Of a DNA stretch of 64,000 nt, positions 41,273-51,379 are shown one piece after another. Below the pieces are notes generated by a model that was not told the DNA's origin, made no database searches, and saw nothing but the letters and a program-made list of their open reading frames with translations. Position 1 is the first letter of the stretch. Every line of letters begins with the position of its first letter. Made by a program: the position numbers and the translations under genes. The stretch is from Oricola thermophila (GTDB lineage: Bacteria; Pseudomonadota; Alphaproteobacteria; Rhizobiales; Rhizobiaceae). The stretch is taken from the NCBI RefSeq assembly GCF_013358405.1, contig NZ_CP054836.1, positions 1,922,001 to 1,986,000 of the forward strand. Reading direction: 5' to 3'.

Positions 41273-41290
41273 ATGGTTAATGCATGGTTC
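41273..41290. promoter_or_regulatory. Tandem CtrA half-site-like motifs before the kinase gene
   Basis: ATGGTTAA (41273-41280) and ATGGTTC (41284-41290), 11 bp apart, read as TTAACCAT and GAACCAT on the kinase strand, 80-100 bp before its start. TTAACCAT is a CtrA half-site in related bacteria. Weak evidence on its own. Confidence 0.25.
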
Positions 41291-41427
41291 ACAAGTCAAC
41301 CGATTGAAACGGCATATTTTTTTCAGCGTATGTAAACTTTTAGAACATTTGGCTGAAAATACCGAACTTCGGCTCCCGGTGCGCCCGGGCCGGATTGTCG
41401 ATGTACATGCGAATTCGACGGGCAGTC

Positions 41428-41766
41428 ATGCGTCTTGTTTTCAAACTGATGGTACTTGGTTGCGTCGCGCTCATGGTTCTGCCGAGCCTTGTGCCCGGGC
41501 AATACCGGGATTCCGACGCGGATCATCAGTCGGATTCCGGACTGCCGCGGATATCGGAAATCGCGACCGCAGCCGGACAGACCCTGTCGGACATCCGCGA
41601 GATTTGCATACGTCGACCCGACATATGCGAAACCGGTTCGACGCTTTTCTCACTCGCCGGCGCCAGGATGCGCGAGGGACTTGTCACCGCATATGCCCTG
41701 TTCCGGCACGGCCATCCCTCCATGAAGGACGAGCCGGAGGGCGAGCGCGAGACCGCATCCGAATAA
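41428..41766 (+). CDS. DUF5330 protein
   Basis: A 112-residue exported or membrane-anchored protein with an N-terminal hydrophobic segment (MRLVFKLMVLGCVALMVLPS) and the family core ITAAAGQTLSDIREICIRRPDICETG-like EIATAAGQTLSDIREICIRRP plus ARMREGLVTAYALF. Two cysteines (in EICIRRPDIC) may pair in the periplasm. Earlier in-frame ATGs exist (41395, 41401); 41428 fits the signal best. Function unknown. Confidence 0.8.
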   Translation: MRLVFKLMVLGCVALMVLPSLVPGQYRDSDADHQSDSGLPRISEIATAAGQTLSDIREICIRRPDICETGSTLFSLAGARMREGLVTAYALFRHGHPSMKDEPEGERETASE

Positions 41767-41841
41767 TCCGGCCACAACCGGCTTGCCCGACCAGGCGGCT
41801 ATGTCTAAGTACCGATCGGAACAGGATGCCGGGCCAGCGAA

Positions 41842-42267
41842 ATGACAGCGCCAATCGAGACAATCATCGACGACTTCGCCTTCCTTGACGACTGGGAGGA
41901 CAAGTACCGCTATGTCATCGAGCTCGGCCGCGACCTGCCTCCGCTCCCCGACAGCGAGAAAACAACCGCGAACAAGGTCAATGGGTGCGTCAGCCAGGTC
42001 TGGCTGGTGACCGAGGCCAGCGACGACGCGGATCCCGTCGTCACCTTCAGGGGCGATTCGGACGCCCATATCGTGCGCGGCCTCGTGGCCATCATGATCG
42101 CCGCCCTGTCGGGCCGCAGGGCATCCGAAATCGAGACATTCGACGCCGAAGAACTGTTGAAGTCGCTGGGGCTCGAGGAGAACCTGACCCCGCAGCGGTC
42201 GAACGGGCTGCGCGCCATGATCGCGCGGATGAAAACCGACGCGCGCGCGGCGGCAGAAGCCGCCTAG
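41842..42267 (+). CDS. sufE: SufE cysteine desulfurase activator
   Basis: A 141-residue SufE protein with the sulfur-accepting Cys49 in NKVNGCVSQVWL, preceded by WEDKYRYVIELGRDLPPLPD and followed by GRRASEIETFDAEELLKSLGL. It accepts sulfur from SufS for iron-sulfur cluster assembly in the cytosol. Its stop codon interlocks with that of the convergent gafZ-like gene (CTAG, 42264-42267). Confidence 0.95.
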   Translation: MTAPIETIIDDFAFLDDWEDKYRYVIELGRDLPPLPDSEKTTANKVNGCVSQVWLVTEASDDADPVVTFRGDSDAHIVRGLVAIMIAALSGRRASEIETFDAEELLKSLGLEENLTPQRSNGLRAMIARMKTDARAAAEAA

Positions 42268-43079
42268 CTGGCACGCAGTGGGGGCCGATACCCCTCCGCC
42301 CCCCAATGACGGATACCCGCTGAACGCCGCACCGGCGCCGGATGGTAGTGGCGGTCGAGCAACGCCAGCGCGGTCCTGAGCATCAGCTTGGCAGACCGGC
42401 GCGGCCAACCCCGTTCGCGCTCCACCTGCTCAAGGCCCTTCAGGAAGCAGCAGACGTCGAGCAGGACACCGGCCAGTTCCGGCCCCACCGCATCGATGGC
42501 CGCATTGACCCGCCTGCGCGCGGCAAGCGCCGTGTCCGGCAGAGGCTGCCGGTCGTGGCCCGCGCCCTTCCGGGCGGACGCGACGTGCGACGGATCCCAT
42601 GCGGCGGTGACACGGGGTTGCAGCATGGCCCGCTCGAAATCCGTCCGCAGCCGTTCGCCGGCCGAGATTTCCGCGCGCCCGAGCCATGGGGACCCGTCCG
42701 GCCGCCGCAGCCGCGCAAGGCTCGCCAGCGGAGATTCCGCATCGTTGACAGTGACGGCTCCGCTCTCGCCGCCGGGTTCCGGCTTCACCTGCCTAAGCAG
42801 ACGGTGCTGACCGGCCATGTCCCCACCGGAATCGCGTTGCAGTACGGCGCGGCCCTCCGCACTCAGGGCGATCGTCAGGACGCCGTCGCGTTCGCGGATC
42901 GCGACAAGGCCGTCAGCGCGCATCTGCTCGAGGTCACCGCGCGCAAGGCGCAGCCTCCGCCCGTCCGGAAACTCCGTCAGCAGCGTCCCGGGGTCCCGTG
43001 TCTCATGCAGCATCGCGGCACCGCGCGACAACCGGCGCAGGCAGCGCAGCGCACGCGGCCTGCAACCCGCCCTATTCAT
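42264..43079 (-). CDS. gafZ: GafZ-like GTA activator / anti-terminator (DUF6456)
   Basis: A 271-residue protein with the C-terminal DUF6456 domain (about 125-250): ERLRTDFERAMLQPRVTAAWD, RRRVNAAIDAVGPELAGVLLDVCCFLKGLEQVERERGWP and RSAKLMLRTALALLDRHY. In Rhodobacter the domain is fused to a DnaA-like domain in the GTA activator GafA; in Caulobacter it is a separate protein, GafZ, shown to act as an anti-terminator with RNA polymerase. Here it follows and overlaps the DnaA-like gene by 8 bp, the split arrangement. Start ATG 43079; the frame continues upstream only as a shadow. Confidence 0.78.
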   Translation of the reverse strand: MNRAGCRPRALRCLRRLSRGAAMLHETRDPGTLLTEFPDGRRLRLARGDLEQMRADGLVAIRERDGVLTIALSAEGRAVLQRDSGGDMAGQHRLLRQVKPEPGGESGAVTVNDAESPLASLARLRRPDGSPWLGRAEISAGERLRTDFERAMLQPRVTAAWDPSHVASARKGAGHDRQPLPDTALAARRRVNAAIDAVGPELAGVLLDVCCFLKGLEQVERERGWPRRSAKLMLRTALALLDRHYHPAPVRRSAGIRHWGAEGYRPPLRAS

Positions 43080-43530
43080 CCCGCCGCCCTGGCGCGACGT
43101 CCAGCGAGAAGGCGACGGCGACCAGCCGCTCGACATGCGCCACGACCATGTCGAACTCCTCGTCTTCCCGCAGGTCCTCTATCGTGTGGCATGCATGCAC
43201 AACCGTGCTCTTGTCGCGGCCGAACCCCTCGCCGACCTCCGACATCTTGATGCCCAGCGTGACATGGGCGATGTACATGCCCAGCTGGCGGACCCGCGCG
43301 ACCGGAAGCTGCGTGCGGCTGGGGGAACGCAGTTCGCGTCCGCTGACATTGAAGAATGCGGCCAGGAAGTCGATGATTCCGTCGCAGGCCGCCATCGCGG
43401 CTTCGCCCTCGTAGCGGCCACGGGCAAGCGGCGGCGGATGGCCCGCCGGATCATTGCCGCGCACCGGGGCCGGGTAAGGCAGTCCGGGCGCGAATTCGAA
43501 ACAGGTTTCGGCAGAGCTGTCTTGTTGCAT
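43072..43530 (-). CDS. gafY: GafY-like GTA activator with DnaA domain IV-like helix-turn-helix
   Basis: A 152-residue protein. The C-terminal half (about 76-125, ARVRQLGMYIAHVTLGIKMSEVGEGFGRDKSTVVHACHTIED) is a close match to DnaA domain IV, the DnaA-box-binding module, while the ATPase part of DnaA is missing. The remainder is low-complexity (residues 15-45, Pro-rich). In Caulobacter GafY activates GTA promoters directly. A palindrome identical in form to those of three GTA-type promoters lies 19 bp upstream of the ATG. Confidence 0.8.
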   Translation of the reverse strand: MQQDSSAETCFEFAPGLPYPAPVRGNDPAGHPPPLARGRYEGEAAMAACDGIIDFLAAFFNVSGRELRSPSRTQLPVARVRQLGMYIAHVTLGIKMSEVGEGFGRDKSTVVHACHTIEDLREDEEFDMVVAHVERLVAVAFSLDVAPGRRDE

Positions 43531-43548
43531 CGGGCGCTGTCTCCAATC

Positions 43549-43564
43549 TAGGATATTATTCCTA
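43549..43564. promoter_or_regulatory. Palindrome at the gafY-gafZ promoter, same form as GTA promoter motif
   Basis: TAGGATATTATTCCTA, a 16-bp palindrome whose 15-bp core follows AGGAWWWTWTTCCTA. It lies 19-34 bp before the gafY start. Unlike at the three GTA-type promoters, no -35/-10 pair follows at the expected distance, so here the site is more likely to cover the promoter or leader. Confidence 0.7.
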
Positions 43565-43727
43565 CATCAGACGAAGCGCCGGTTGAATAAGTTTTCGGGA
43601 GTCGGTCGCCCGAAACGCCGGGATTGCGCAGAATTCCGGACCTGTGCGCCGATCGCGGCCGCAAGTTTATCCAACGCGGAATCCCCGCGCCTACCGTTGA
43701 AGCCGCGATTCAACGGGAGCCTTCGAC

Positions 43728-44072
43728 ATGGACACCAGGAATGCCAACGATATCCGGCGCCTGAAACGCATCCACGAAATGGCGCGCCGGCCGCTGTCTC
43801 TCCTCGCCCTGGCACATTCCGGCAGGGAACGCCTGAAAGCCCAGCCACTGGACGCGCTACTGGTCGCGCGCGACGCCGCCACCCTGGCCATCAGGCGCGA
43901 ACGCGCCAGGGGCGGGTCGGAGCACTGGTCCGCGGATTTCAACCGCCTGCTCGCTTTGAAATTCGCTCGGGATCGCATCCGCGCCGAAATCGCCAGACGC
44001 GGCCGCTTGCAGCGCAGAAAAAAGCCGCGGACGATGCCGCGGCTTCAATGTGGAAACTCCACGCGGGCCTAG
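43728..44072 (+). CDS. Hypothetical basic helical protein
   Basis: A 114-residue very basic protein, mainly helical ([21 protein letters not shown], then [20 protein letters not shown]). GGGAG stands 7-8 bp before the ATG. I do not recognise the family. Its last 18 codons run through the mucR terminator on the other strand, which lowers confidence for the C-terminus. May be a DNA- or RNA-binding protein; no motif shows this. Confidence 0.5.
   Translation: MDTRNANDIRRLKRIHEMARRPLSLLALAHSGRERLKAQPLDALLVARDAATLAIRRERARGGSEHWSADFNRLLALKFARDRIRAEIARRGRLQRRKKPRTMPRLQCGNSTRA
44018..44045 (-). terminator. Intrinsic terminator of the mucR-like gene
   Basis: Minus-strand AAGCCGCGG-loop of six-CCGCGGCTT followed by TTTT: a 9-bp perfect stem with U-tract, 24 bp after the mucR stop. 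Confidence 0.9.
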
Positions 44073-44488
44073 CGCTTGGAACCGCGCTTCCTGCCGAGGC
44101 CCATCTCGCGCGCCAGCTTCGAACGCTGAGCGGCATAGGAAGGGGCAACCATCGGGTAATCGGCCGGCAGGCCCCACTTCTCGCGGTACTGCTCGGGCGT
44201 CATGTTGTAGTGGCTCATCAGATGGCGTTTGAGCGACTTGAACTTCTGGCCATCTTCAAGACAGATAATATAGTCATCGGTGACCGAACGCTTCGGATTG
44301 ACCGCCGGACGCGGCTTTTCCTGCACTTCTTCCACGACTGCGCCAAGCGTTTTCCCAAGCGCCGTATGCACTTCGGAAATCAAGCCCGGAAGATCTCCGG
44401 CAGGGACGGGGTTGTTGCTGACATAGGCGGATACAACATCAGCCGTCAGCTCTGCCAGTAGATCGTTTTGCCCCACATTCTCTGTCAT
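44069..44488 (-). CDS. mucR: MucR/Ros-family zinc-finger transcriptional regulator
   Basis: A 139-residue regulator. The single prokaryotic zinc finger is [18 protein letters not shown], with ligands Cys76, Asp79, His89 and His93, the Cys-Asp-His-His form of MucR proteins. A helical N-terminus (about 10-60) serves oligomerisation. MucR proteins silence many AT-rich promoters in Rhizobiales (exopolysaccharide, motility, virulence genes) in an H-NS-like way. In rhizobia they also act on cell-cycle genes. Its own terminator lies just downstream. Confidence 0.95.
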   Translation of the reverse strand: MTENVGQNDLLAELTADVVSAYVSNNPVPAGDLPGLISEVHTALGKTLGAVVEEVQEKPRPAVNPKRSVTDDYIICLEDGQKFKSLKRHLMSHYNMTPEQYREKWGLPADYPMVAPSYAAQRSKLAREMGLGRKRGSKR

Positions 44489-44691
44489 GTTTTATTGATC
44501 CTTGTTTCTTCTTGCGCAAGCGGCGGGGTATCCGCCGAACCACCATCCGGATGCTTGTTCCAGAGCGAACGTGACATGTACCACAACAAGTTGGAATGCA
44601 ATAGTTATAATTCGCGTCTATTCATCAACCGACGGTTGCGATTCCTAGCTTCCGAAACGTCAACAAACGTATAGGATGCACGATATCAAGC

Positions 44692-45033
44692 TCAGACCTT
44701 ATTTTTTGATTCGTCCATCTCGTCGAGTACAGAAGATTCTACAAGCCCGTATCCAACAACGTATGCAGCTCTAGCAAGCAAATGCGCCGATATGGGGGCG
44801 GTCAGAAGAAAAAACACAATACCGGCAAGCGCTCTTGTGACCGTTGCCGTGTCGCCCGCATGCACGGCGAGTGCAAGCAAAACCAGCCCGGAACCAAGTG
44901 TTCCCGCCTTCGATGCAGCATGCATTCGAGAGTATATGTCGGGAAAACGCCATAAACCTACTGCCGCAACGAAAGCGAAAAACGCGCCGGCAAGTATTAG
45001 TAATCCTGCAAAGATATCGATAACAGTATCCAT
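44692..45033 (-). CDS. mnhG: Cation/proton antiporter subunit G (MnhG/MrpG/PhaG)
   Basis: A 113-residue protein with three membrane helices; [23 protein letters not shown] and [15 protein letters not shown] are family signatures. Last gene of the seven-gene antiporter operon, 1 bp after mnhF. All seven subunits form the complex that exchanges Na+ or K+ for protons at high pH or salt. Confidence 0.95.
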   Translation of the reverse strand: MDTVIDIFAGLLILAGAFFAFVAAVGLWRFPDIYSRMHAASKAGTLGSGLVLLALAVHAGDTATVTRALAGIVFFLLTAPISAHLLARAAYVVGYGLVESSVLDEMDESKNKV

Positions 45034-45034
45034 A

Positions 45035-45460
45035 TCATTTTACCTTTTTCGGCGCTTTTTCGGAGGTGGTGGCTCCGCCACGTCCTTCCGCCTCGCCGGC
45101 GGCCTGCTTGCCGCGGGCCGAGGCGCGGCTGCGGTTGCCGTCGCCGGTCACCAGCCGCGGCTTGTCAGAATCCGATTCCTCGATCCGGCCCCGCGTCAGG
45201 ATGAAGCGCGCAAACGCCACCGTCGCGAGGAAACCGACAAGACCGAGGGCGATGGCGATATCGAGGTAGAGCGTGTATCCCGTCTTTATGCCGATGACCG
45301 CGATGAACCCGATCGCCACGGCCACGAGCATGTCGAGCGCGAGTATGCGATCCGGCAAGGTCGGCCCCCGGATCACCTTGAACACAGTGAGCAGGAAGGT
45401 GACCGACAGGACGGCCAGCGCGACGTGAACGGAGAAATCGAGGAACTGTGTCGTGGACAT
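45035..45460 (-). CDS. mnhF: Cation/proton antiporter subunit F (MnhF) with long polar tail
   Basis: A 141-residue subunit. Three membrane helices with [24 protein letters not shown] match the family (usual length about 90-100). The last 45-50 residues ([20 protein letters not shown] onward) form a charged Lys/Arg/Ser-rich tail that is unusual for MnhF. The ATG at 45460 overlaps the stop of mnhE by 1 bp. Confidence 0.93.
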   Translation of the reverse strand: MSTTQFLDFSVHVALAVLSVTFLLTVFKVIRGPTLPDRILALDMLVAVAIGFIAVIGIKTGYTLYLDIAIALGLVGFLATVAFARFILTRGRIEESDSDKPRLVTGDGNRSRASARGKQAAGEAEGRGGATTSEKAPKKVK

Positions 45461-45933
45461 CACCGGAAGGCCTCCAGGATCTTGCGTTCGAAGCCGTCCG
45501 CGATGTCCTGCCGCGTCTGGTCCGGATCGGAGCAGTCGAGTGCATGTACATAAAGCGTACGCCGATCTTCCGACACGTCGACCGACAGGGTACCCGGCGT
45601 CAGCGTGATCAGGTTCGCAAGCAGCGTTATCTCGAAATCGCGATCGACCTTGAGCGGGTAGGCAAGGATACCCGGCTTCAGCTCCATCCTGGGGTTGAGA
45701 ACCATGACCGCAACGCGCACCGACGACAGGACAAGCTCGTAGACGAACAGCGCCATCAGCGAAATCATCCGGCGGGCCTTGGAGAAATACCCCATCGATC
45801 CGACCTGCTCGCGTATCAGCGAAAGCGCCACGGTGCCGAGCGCGAAACCGAAAACGAGGTTGATCAGGCTGAACGAGCCGGTCACCGCAGCCCAGGCGAG
45901 GGCCATCAGGATATTGGCAAGGTAGAGGCTCAT
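45460..45933 (-). CDS. mnhE: Cation/proton antiporter subunit E (MnhE)
   Basis: A 157-residue subunit with two N-terminal membrane helices and a cytosolic domain. [32 protein letters not shown] and [29 protein letters not shown] are typical. It overlaps mnhD by 4 bp. Confidence 0.95.
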   Translation of the reverse strand: MSLYLANILMALAWAAVTGSFSLINLVFGFALGTVALSLIREQVGSMGYFSKARRMISLMALFVYELVLSSVRVAVMVLNPRMELKPGILAYPLKVDRDFEITLLANLITLTPGTLSVDVSEDRRTLYVHALDCSDPDQTRQDIADGFERKILEAFR

Positions 45934-47513
45934 TGTTCAATCTCCCGTACCGGCTGGTCGGAGGGGAAGACGGAGTCGACATAGCCGTTCGGTGTCAGCA
46001 GTTCGCCCGCGATGCGGTCGCTGACGCTGATCACCGGCGCCGGATAAAGCCCGGCGGCGACCGTCAGGAACGTCAGGGCCACGAGCGCGCCGGCCGTGAT
46101 GCCACGCCCCTTTGCGGGGACGGCTTCCCCGTCTTCACGCGGCGCAACCTCGCGCCAGAAGGAAAAGGCGAACATGCGCCCCACCGCAATGGTCGTCAGC
46201 AGACCGGTGAGCAATATGGCGAATGCCAGCCACCAGGCGCCGACATCGAGCGAAGCCTTGACGAGATAGACCTTCGGCCACAGGCCGGAAAACGGCGGCA
46301 GGCCGGATACGGAAAGAAGCAGCACGAGCGCCACGGCGGCCATCCACGGGGCCTGGCTATACAGCCCCCCTGCCCTGTCCAGCGCAAATCCGCCCATGTG
46401 CCGCCCCATCAGGCCGGCAAGGAAATAGAGCGCCGTCATCACGACCATGGAATGAAGGGCGTAGAACACGCCGCCGGACAACCCCGTCGCGCTGCCCAGG
46501 CCGAGACCGGCAAGCATCATGCCGATCCCGGAAATGACCAGGTAGCCGAGCATCCGGCGAATGTCGTTCTGGGCAAGTGCCCCCATCGCGCCGAGCACCA
46601 TGGTCAGCGCGGCGATAACGACGACCGCGCCGGCAAGCAGGTCGCGCTCCACGTCGAATAGCGTCAGGAATATGCGCAGCAGGGCATATATGCCGACCTT
46701 GGTCAGCAGACCGGCGAACAGGCCGGAAACGACGATGCGCGGCGTGTGATAGGATGCCGGCAGCCAGAAATTGACTGGAAAGGCAGCCGCCTTCATCGCG
46801 AAGGCGAACAGGAACATCGCCGCGATCGTGACGAGCGGTCCGGTCTCGCGCATGGCCGCGGCCTTGCGCGAGATGTCGGCCATGTTCAGCGTCCCGAAAG
46901 TGCCGTAGAGATAGGCCACCGCCAGCAGGAACAGCGTTGTCGCGATCAGGTTGAGGAACGCATACTTGGTCGCTCCGTCGAGCTGTTCGCGCTCCGATCC
47001 GAGGATCAGCAGACCGAAGGATCCGATCAACAGCACCTCGAACCACACATAGAGATTGAATATGTCGCCGGTCAGGAAGGCCGCCGTCACGCCGGCCATC
47101 ATCAGCAGCAGGAAGGGATAGAAACCGTAGCGCCGACCGGTGCTGCCGACATCCTGCAGGGCATAGAGCCCGCCAGCCATGCCGATAATCCCGGCAGTCA
47201 GGGCGAAGGTCGCGCCCAGCATATCGGCGGCGAAGGTAATGCCGAAAGGCGGCAGCCAGCGCCCCATCGTCATGACGACGGTCCCGTTCTGCCAGACATG
47301 CCAGAACAGGCCGATATCGGCGGCAAGCATCAATGCGAGGCCGGACAGCGCCAGGAACGGCTGCCGGTCCGTATTCTTGCGCGTCATCAGGCACAGCGCG
47401 CCGAAGAGGAAGCCGACGACGAGCGGGGCGACGACGAGATAGTCGGCGGCCTGGGGCGGGGCGAGAACCATCGCCCGGGCAAGATCGACTGTTGTTTCTG
47501 TTTTACCGGCCAT
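45930..47513 (-). CDS. mnhD: Cation/proton antiporter subunit D (MnhD)
   Basis: A 527-residue, about 14-helix subunit homologous to complex I antiporter-like subunits. The conserved [18 protein letters not shown] (with glutamate), [23 protein letters not shown] (with lysine) and [30 protein letters not shown] match proton-pathway elements. One of the two ion-translocating subunits of the Mrp complex. It lies 18 bp after mnhC. Confidence 0.96.
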   Translation of the reverse strand: MAGKTETTVDLARAMVLAPPQAADYLVVAPLVVGFLFGALCLMTRKNTDRQPFLALSGLALMLAADIGLFWHVWQNGTVVMTMGRWLPPFGITFAADMLGATFALTAGIIGMAGGLYALQDVGSTGRRYGFYPFLLLMMAGVTAAFLTGDIFNLYVWFEVLLIGSFGLLILGSEREQLDGATKYAFLNLIATTLFLLAVAYLYGTFGTLNMADISRKAAAMRETGPLVTIAAMFLFAFAMKAAAFPVNFWLPASYHTPRIVVSGLFAGLLTKVGIYALLRIFLTLFDVERDLLAGAVVVIAALTMVLGAMGALAQNDIRRMLGYLVISGIGMMLAGLGLGSATGLSGGVFYALHSMVVMTALYFLAGLMGRHMGGFALDRAGGLYSQAPWMAAVALVLLLSVSGLPPFSGLWPKVYLVKASLDVGAWWLAFAILLTGLLTTIAVGRMFAFSFWREVAPREDGEAVPAKGRGITAGALVALTFLTVAAGLYPAPVISVSDRIAGELLTPNGYVDSVFPSDQPVREIEQ

Positions 47514-47531
47514 CGTGTTTCCGTCGTTACC

Positions 47532-47909
47532 TCAATAGCCTAGCGGCGGTACGGCTTCGTCGCGCGGTTCGGCTTCGCGCATCTCGTCGGTGTCGTCGGT
47601 TCCGATCTCCTGATAGCTGCGGAATACAAGCACCAGAAGGAATGCAAAAAACGAAAACGAGATGACGATGGCGGTCAGCACCAGCGCCTGCGGCAGCGGA
47701 TTGGCGATCGCCTCCTGCGGAACGAGCGCACCTTCGGGAATGATCGGCGGAACCTCGCGGGTGATGCGGCCGGTGGTGAATATCGTCAGGTTGACCGCAT
47801 TGCCGAGAATGGCGACGCCGAGCAGGATGCGGATGATGTGTCGCGACAGCATCAGGTATATCGCCGTCACGAAGAACAGGCCGGTCAGTATCGTGATCGC
47901 CGTTTCCAT
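47532..47909 (-). CDS. mnhC: Cation/proton antiporter subunit C (MnhC)
   Basis: A 125-residue NuoK-like subunit with three helices: YLMLSRHIIRILLGVAILGNAVNLTIF and PLPQALVLTAIVISFSFFAFLLVL. The ATG at 47909 overlaps mnhB by 1 bp. A 25-residue acidic tail follows the last helix. Confidence 0.95.
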   Translation of the reverse strand: METAITILTGLFFVTAIYLMLSRHIIRILLGVAILGNAVNLTIFTTGRITREVPPIIPEGALVPQEAIANPLPQALVLTAIVISFSFFAFLLVLVFRSYQEIGTDDTDEMREAEPRDEAVPPLGY

Positions 47910-48328
47910 CAGTCGCGCTCCCGTTCCTCGAGCGCCAGCGCGACGGAGGTGATTGCGCCCAGCACCACGAAATAGACCCCGATATCGAACAGCATCGGCG
48001 TCGACAGCGCCAATTCCACGCCGAAGATGGAGGGGTAGACCCACAGACCCGTCAGGTACGGCACGCCCGAAAGGATCGACAATATGCCCGCGATCGCGGC
48101 CAGCAGAAGGCCAAACCCGGAAATGGCCATCGGGTGGAATCTGATCGCCCTGCGCACCGGCGAAACGCCGAAGGCAATGCCGTAGATCGCCAGCGCCGAT
48201 GCGGCGATCAGCCCGCCGATGAACCCACCGCCCGGCTCGTTGTGCCCGCGCAGCAGGACAAAGATCGAGAACAGCATCATCAGGCTGGTCAGATAGGGTG
48301 CGACTGTGCGGAAGATGAGCGTGCGCAT
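47909..48328 (-). CDS. mnhB: Cation/proton antiporter subunit B (MnhB)
   Basis: A 139-residue subunit with four helices; [26 protein letters not shown] is diagnostic, and [22 protein letters not shown] ends the core. It starts 4 bp after mnhA. A separate B gene shows the seven-subunit (group 1) layout rather than the fused PhaAB type described in Sinorhizobium. Confidence 0.95.
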   Translation of the reverse strand: MRTLIFRTVAPYLTSLMMLFSIFVLLRGHNEPGGGFIGGLIAASALAIYGIAFGVSPVRRAIRFHPMAISGFGLLLAAIAGILSILSGVPYLTGLWVYPSIFGVELALSTPMLFDIGVYFVVLGAITSVALALEERERD

Positions 48329-48332
48329 GGTC

Positions 48333-50720
48333 CTAGTTCGCCTCCCTCACGCCGGCATGGATGGCCTCGGCCGTTCTGGCGGCTTCAGGCGGTGGCGCCG
48401 GCGGTTCAGTCAGCGCCGATCGCGCGCGTTTCGGCAACACGCGGATCAGCGCGAGAATGGCAAGGCCGGATGTCATCACCACGGCTATCTCGCCGAAGGT
48501 GTCGATGCCGCGGAAGTCGACCAGGATCACGTTGACGATGTTGCGCCCGTGGGCGATCTGCAACGAGTACTCGTTGAAGAAATTCGTCAGCGCCATGTCG
48601 AAATCGACCTCGAGAACGCGCAGGAGGACAAGCGTCAAGGCGCCGCCCGTGGCGATCGCAACACCGCCGTCAATCACAACCTGTCCGGCAGAGCGATGGT
48701 CCTGCGGTGAAAGCCGCAGGCGCGTCATGGCCAAAGCCAGGATGACGACCGAGAGCGTCTCCACCATGAACTGCGTGAAGGAAAGGTCGGGCGCGCCCAT
48801 CAGCATGAACAGGACCGCGACGGCGAAGCCCTGTATGCCCAGCGAGACGATTGCCGTCAGGCGGTTGTTGGCGGCCACGACCGCCACAAGTCCGATGGCC
48901 GCAATGGTGATGATCGACCACTCGTAGAAGAACAGCCGTGGGAACTCCGGCAATTCCGGCCACTCCCCGGAAAGGCCCATCGGCACCAGGATCGCCGCGG
49001 CCAGGACGATGAAGGTCACGGTCATGTAGGTTTCCATGCGCCCGTTCTGGAGTGTCCGCGTCACCGCGACCGAGATACGCACGATCCCCCTGATCACCTG
49101 GTCGAAGCCGCGATCCGGCCCCCAGCCGATGGCACCCAGGATGCCGGTCATGGCGGCGCGCGCATGTGCCATCGCAAGATAGGCCACGATCCCGAACGCA
49201 ACGGTCGCCAGCGACAGGTAGAACGGCAGACCGAGATGCGGCACGACGGAGATCGTCACCTCCTCCGCATGGCCGACTACGGCGCTCGCCATCGGCGTGG
49301 AAAACCGCTCGTGGAAGGCCGGGGAGAACAGCGCTGACAGGAGGCCGCAGGCAGCAAGAACCGCCGGTCCGGCCCACAGCAGGACCGGCCCCTCGTGGGC
49401 ATGTTTCGGGGTCTCGACCTTCGGACCGAGGAACGGCTTCAGCGCCACCGCGAAGCCGATGGCGAACATCAGCCCGTTGCCGACGATCGCGACGATGGTG
49501 AAGAGGATCGACCAGCCATCGCCATGGGCCAGACCGTGGTAGATCTCCTCCTTGGCGAGGAAGCCGAAGAATGGCGGCAATCCACCCATCGACAACGCGG
49601 CGAGCAGTGCTGCACCGAAGGTGATCGGCATGGCCTTCGCCAGTCCGCCAAGCTTCGTGATGTCGCGGGTGCCCGCCTCGTGATCGACATTGCCGGCGAC
49701 CATGAACAGCCCGCCCTTGAACATGGAATGGGCGATCAGGTAGAGGACCGCGCCTGCGGCGGCTTCCTCGGTGCCAAACCCGGTCAGCATAACCAGCAGC
49801 CCCAGCGAAGCCATCGTCGTATAGGCGAGAAGCAGCTTCAGATCGGTCTGCCGCAATGCCAGCAGGGTCCCGAAGATCAGCGTCGTGCCGCCGAAGACCG
49901 GCAGCACCGTTTCCCACGCGACGGTGTCGCCCATCACCGGGTTGAGCCGCATCAGCAGATAGACGCCCGCCTTCACCATGGTGGCCGAATGCAGATAGGC
50001 GGAAACCGGCGTCGGTGCCTCCATCGCGTTCGGCAACCAGAAATGGAACGGGAACTGCGCCGACTTGGTGAAGGCGCCGCCGAGAACCAGAATGAAGGCG
50101 GCAAGGAAGCACGGGCTTTCGCGCAGCAGGTCGCCGGTCGAAAGCAGCAGCGACATCTCGCTGACGCCGGCAATGTTCCAGATCAGCAGCAGGCCGGCCA
50201 GCAGCGACAGGCCGCCCAGTCCCGTGACCACCAGGGCCTGGATCGCCGAGCGGCGCGAGCGCTCCTCGGCGTGGTTGAAACCGATCAGCAGGAAGGAGGT
50301 GATCGAAGTCAGCTCCCAGAACACGAACAGCATCAGGAAGGAGTCCGACAGGACCAGCCCCTGCATCGCGCCCATGAACATCAGGATGAAGGAGAAGAAC
50401 CGGCCCTGGTGGCGGTGCCCCTTCAGGTAGCCACCGGAATAGAGCACGATCAGCGTGCCGATACCCGTTATCAGCAGTGCGAATGTCAGCGACAGCCCGT
50501 CGACCAGCCAGGAGAAGTTCACGTTGAAGGACGGGATCCACTGGTATCCGCCGGTGAATCTCTCGCCCCGCGAGACCCCGTCCACGAAAGTCAGGTAATG
50601 GGCAAACAGCACGGCCGGAACGAGTGCGAGCACCCAGGCAGCATTGTGCCGCAGGATCTTGGTGAGCGCCGGCGCGAACAGCGCGGCGAGAAAGGGAAGG
50701 AACAGCGCGTAGAACGTCAT
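48333..50720 (-). CDS. mnhA: Cation/proton antiporter subunit A (MnhA)
   Basis: A 795-residue subunit with about 20 helices. The first 480 residues are NuoL-like ([19 protein letters not shown] with its glutamate; [33 protein letters not shown] with lysine and histidine). The C-terminal 200 residues contain the DUF4040 and MrpA C-terminal/MnhB-like domains ([20 protein letters not shown]). First gene of the operon; 236 bp separate it from the divergent msrB. Confidence 0.97.
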   Translation of the reverse strand: MTFYALFLPFLAALFAPALTKILRHNAAWVLALVPAVLFAHYLTFVDGVSRGERFTGGYQWIPSFNVNFSWLVDGLSLTFALLITGIGTLIVLYSGGYLKGHRHQGRFFSFILMFMGAMQGLVLSDSFLMLFVFWELTSITSFLLIGFNHAEERSRRSAIQALVVTGLGGLSLLAGLLLIWNIAGVSEMSLLLSTGDLLRESPCFLAAFILVLGGAFTKSAQFPFHFWLPNAMEAPTPVSAYLHSATMVKAGVYLLMRLNPVMGDTVAWETVLPVFGGTTLIFGTLLALRQTDLKLLLAYTTMASLGLLVMLTGFGTEEAAAGAVLYLIAHSMFKGGLFMVAGNVDHEAGTRDITKLGGLAKAMPITFGAALLAALSMGGLPPFFGFLAKEEIYHGLAHGDGWSILFTIVAIVGNGLMFAIGFAVALKPFLGPKVETPKHAHEGPVLLWAGPAVLAACGLLSALFSPAFHERFSTPMASAVVGHAEEVTISVVPHLGLPFYLSLATVAFGIVAYLAMAHARAAMTGILGAIGWGPDRGFDQVIRGIVRISVAVTRTLQNGRMETYMTVTFIVLAAAILVPMGLSGEWPELPEFPRLFFYEWSIITIAAIGLVAVVAANNRLTAIVSLGIQGFAVAVLFMLMGAPDLSFTQFMVETLSVVILALAMTRLRLSPQDHRSAGQVVIDGGVAIATGGALTLVLLRVLEVDFDMALTNFFNEYSLQIAHGRNIVNVILVDFRGIDTFGEIAVVMTSGLAILALIRVLPKRARSALTEPPAPPPEAARTAEAIHAGVREAN

Positions 50721-50956
50721 GTATGGCTATGCCCCCAGGAGGCGAAACGCCGGCGGCGCAATGTCTGGATCGACGCGGATTTCATGGTGTCCCGAACTAG
50801 GTCGGTTGCACCCAAAGCACAAGAGGCCGCCGGAGAATCCCCCTGTTTTCAAGGCAAAATTTGCGCCGCCCACGCATTCGTGACGACTATCGGACAGACC
50901 GACGGCGCTTGCCGCATCGCTCCGGGCCGCCTATCTGTGCCGAAACGAGGTGAAAG

Positions 50957-51370
<414 letters not shown>

Positions 51371-51379
51371 CGGCGCGGC

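Noticed and set aside
44641..44650. ATTCCTAGCT near mucR as a further copy of the GTA palindrome
   Set aside because: Only one half-site is present and there is no matching arm or core promoter at the right distance.
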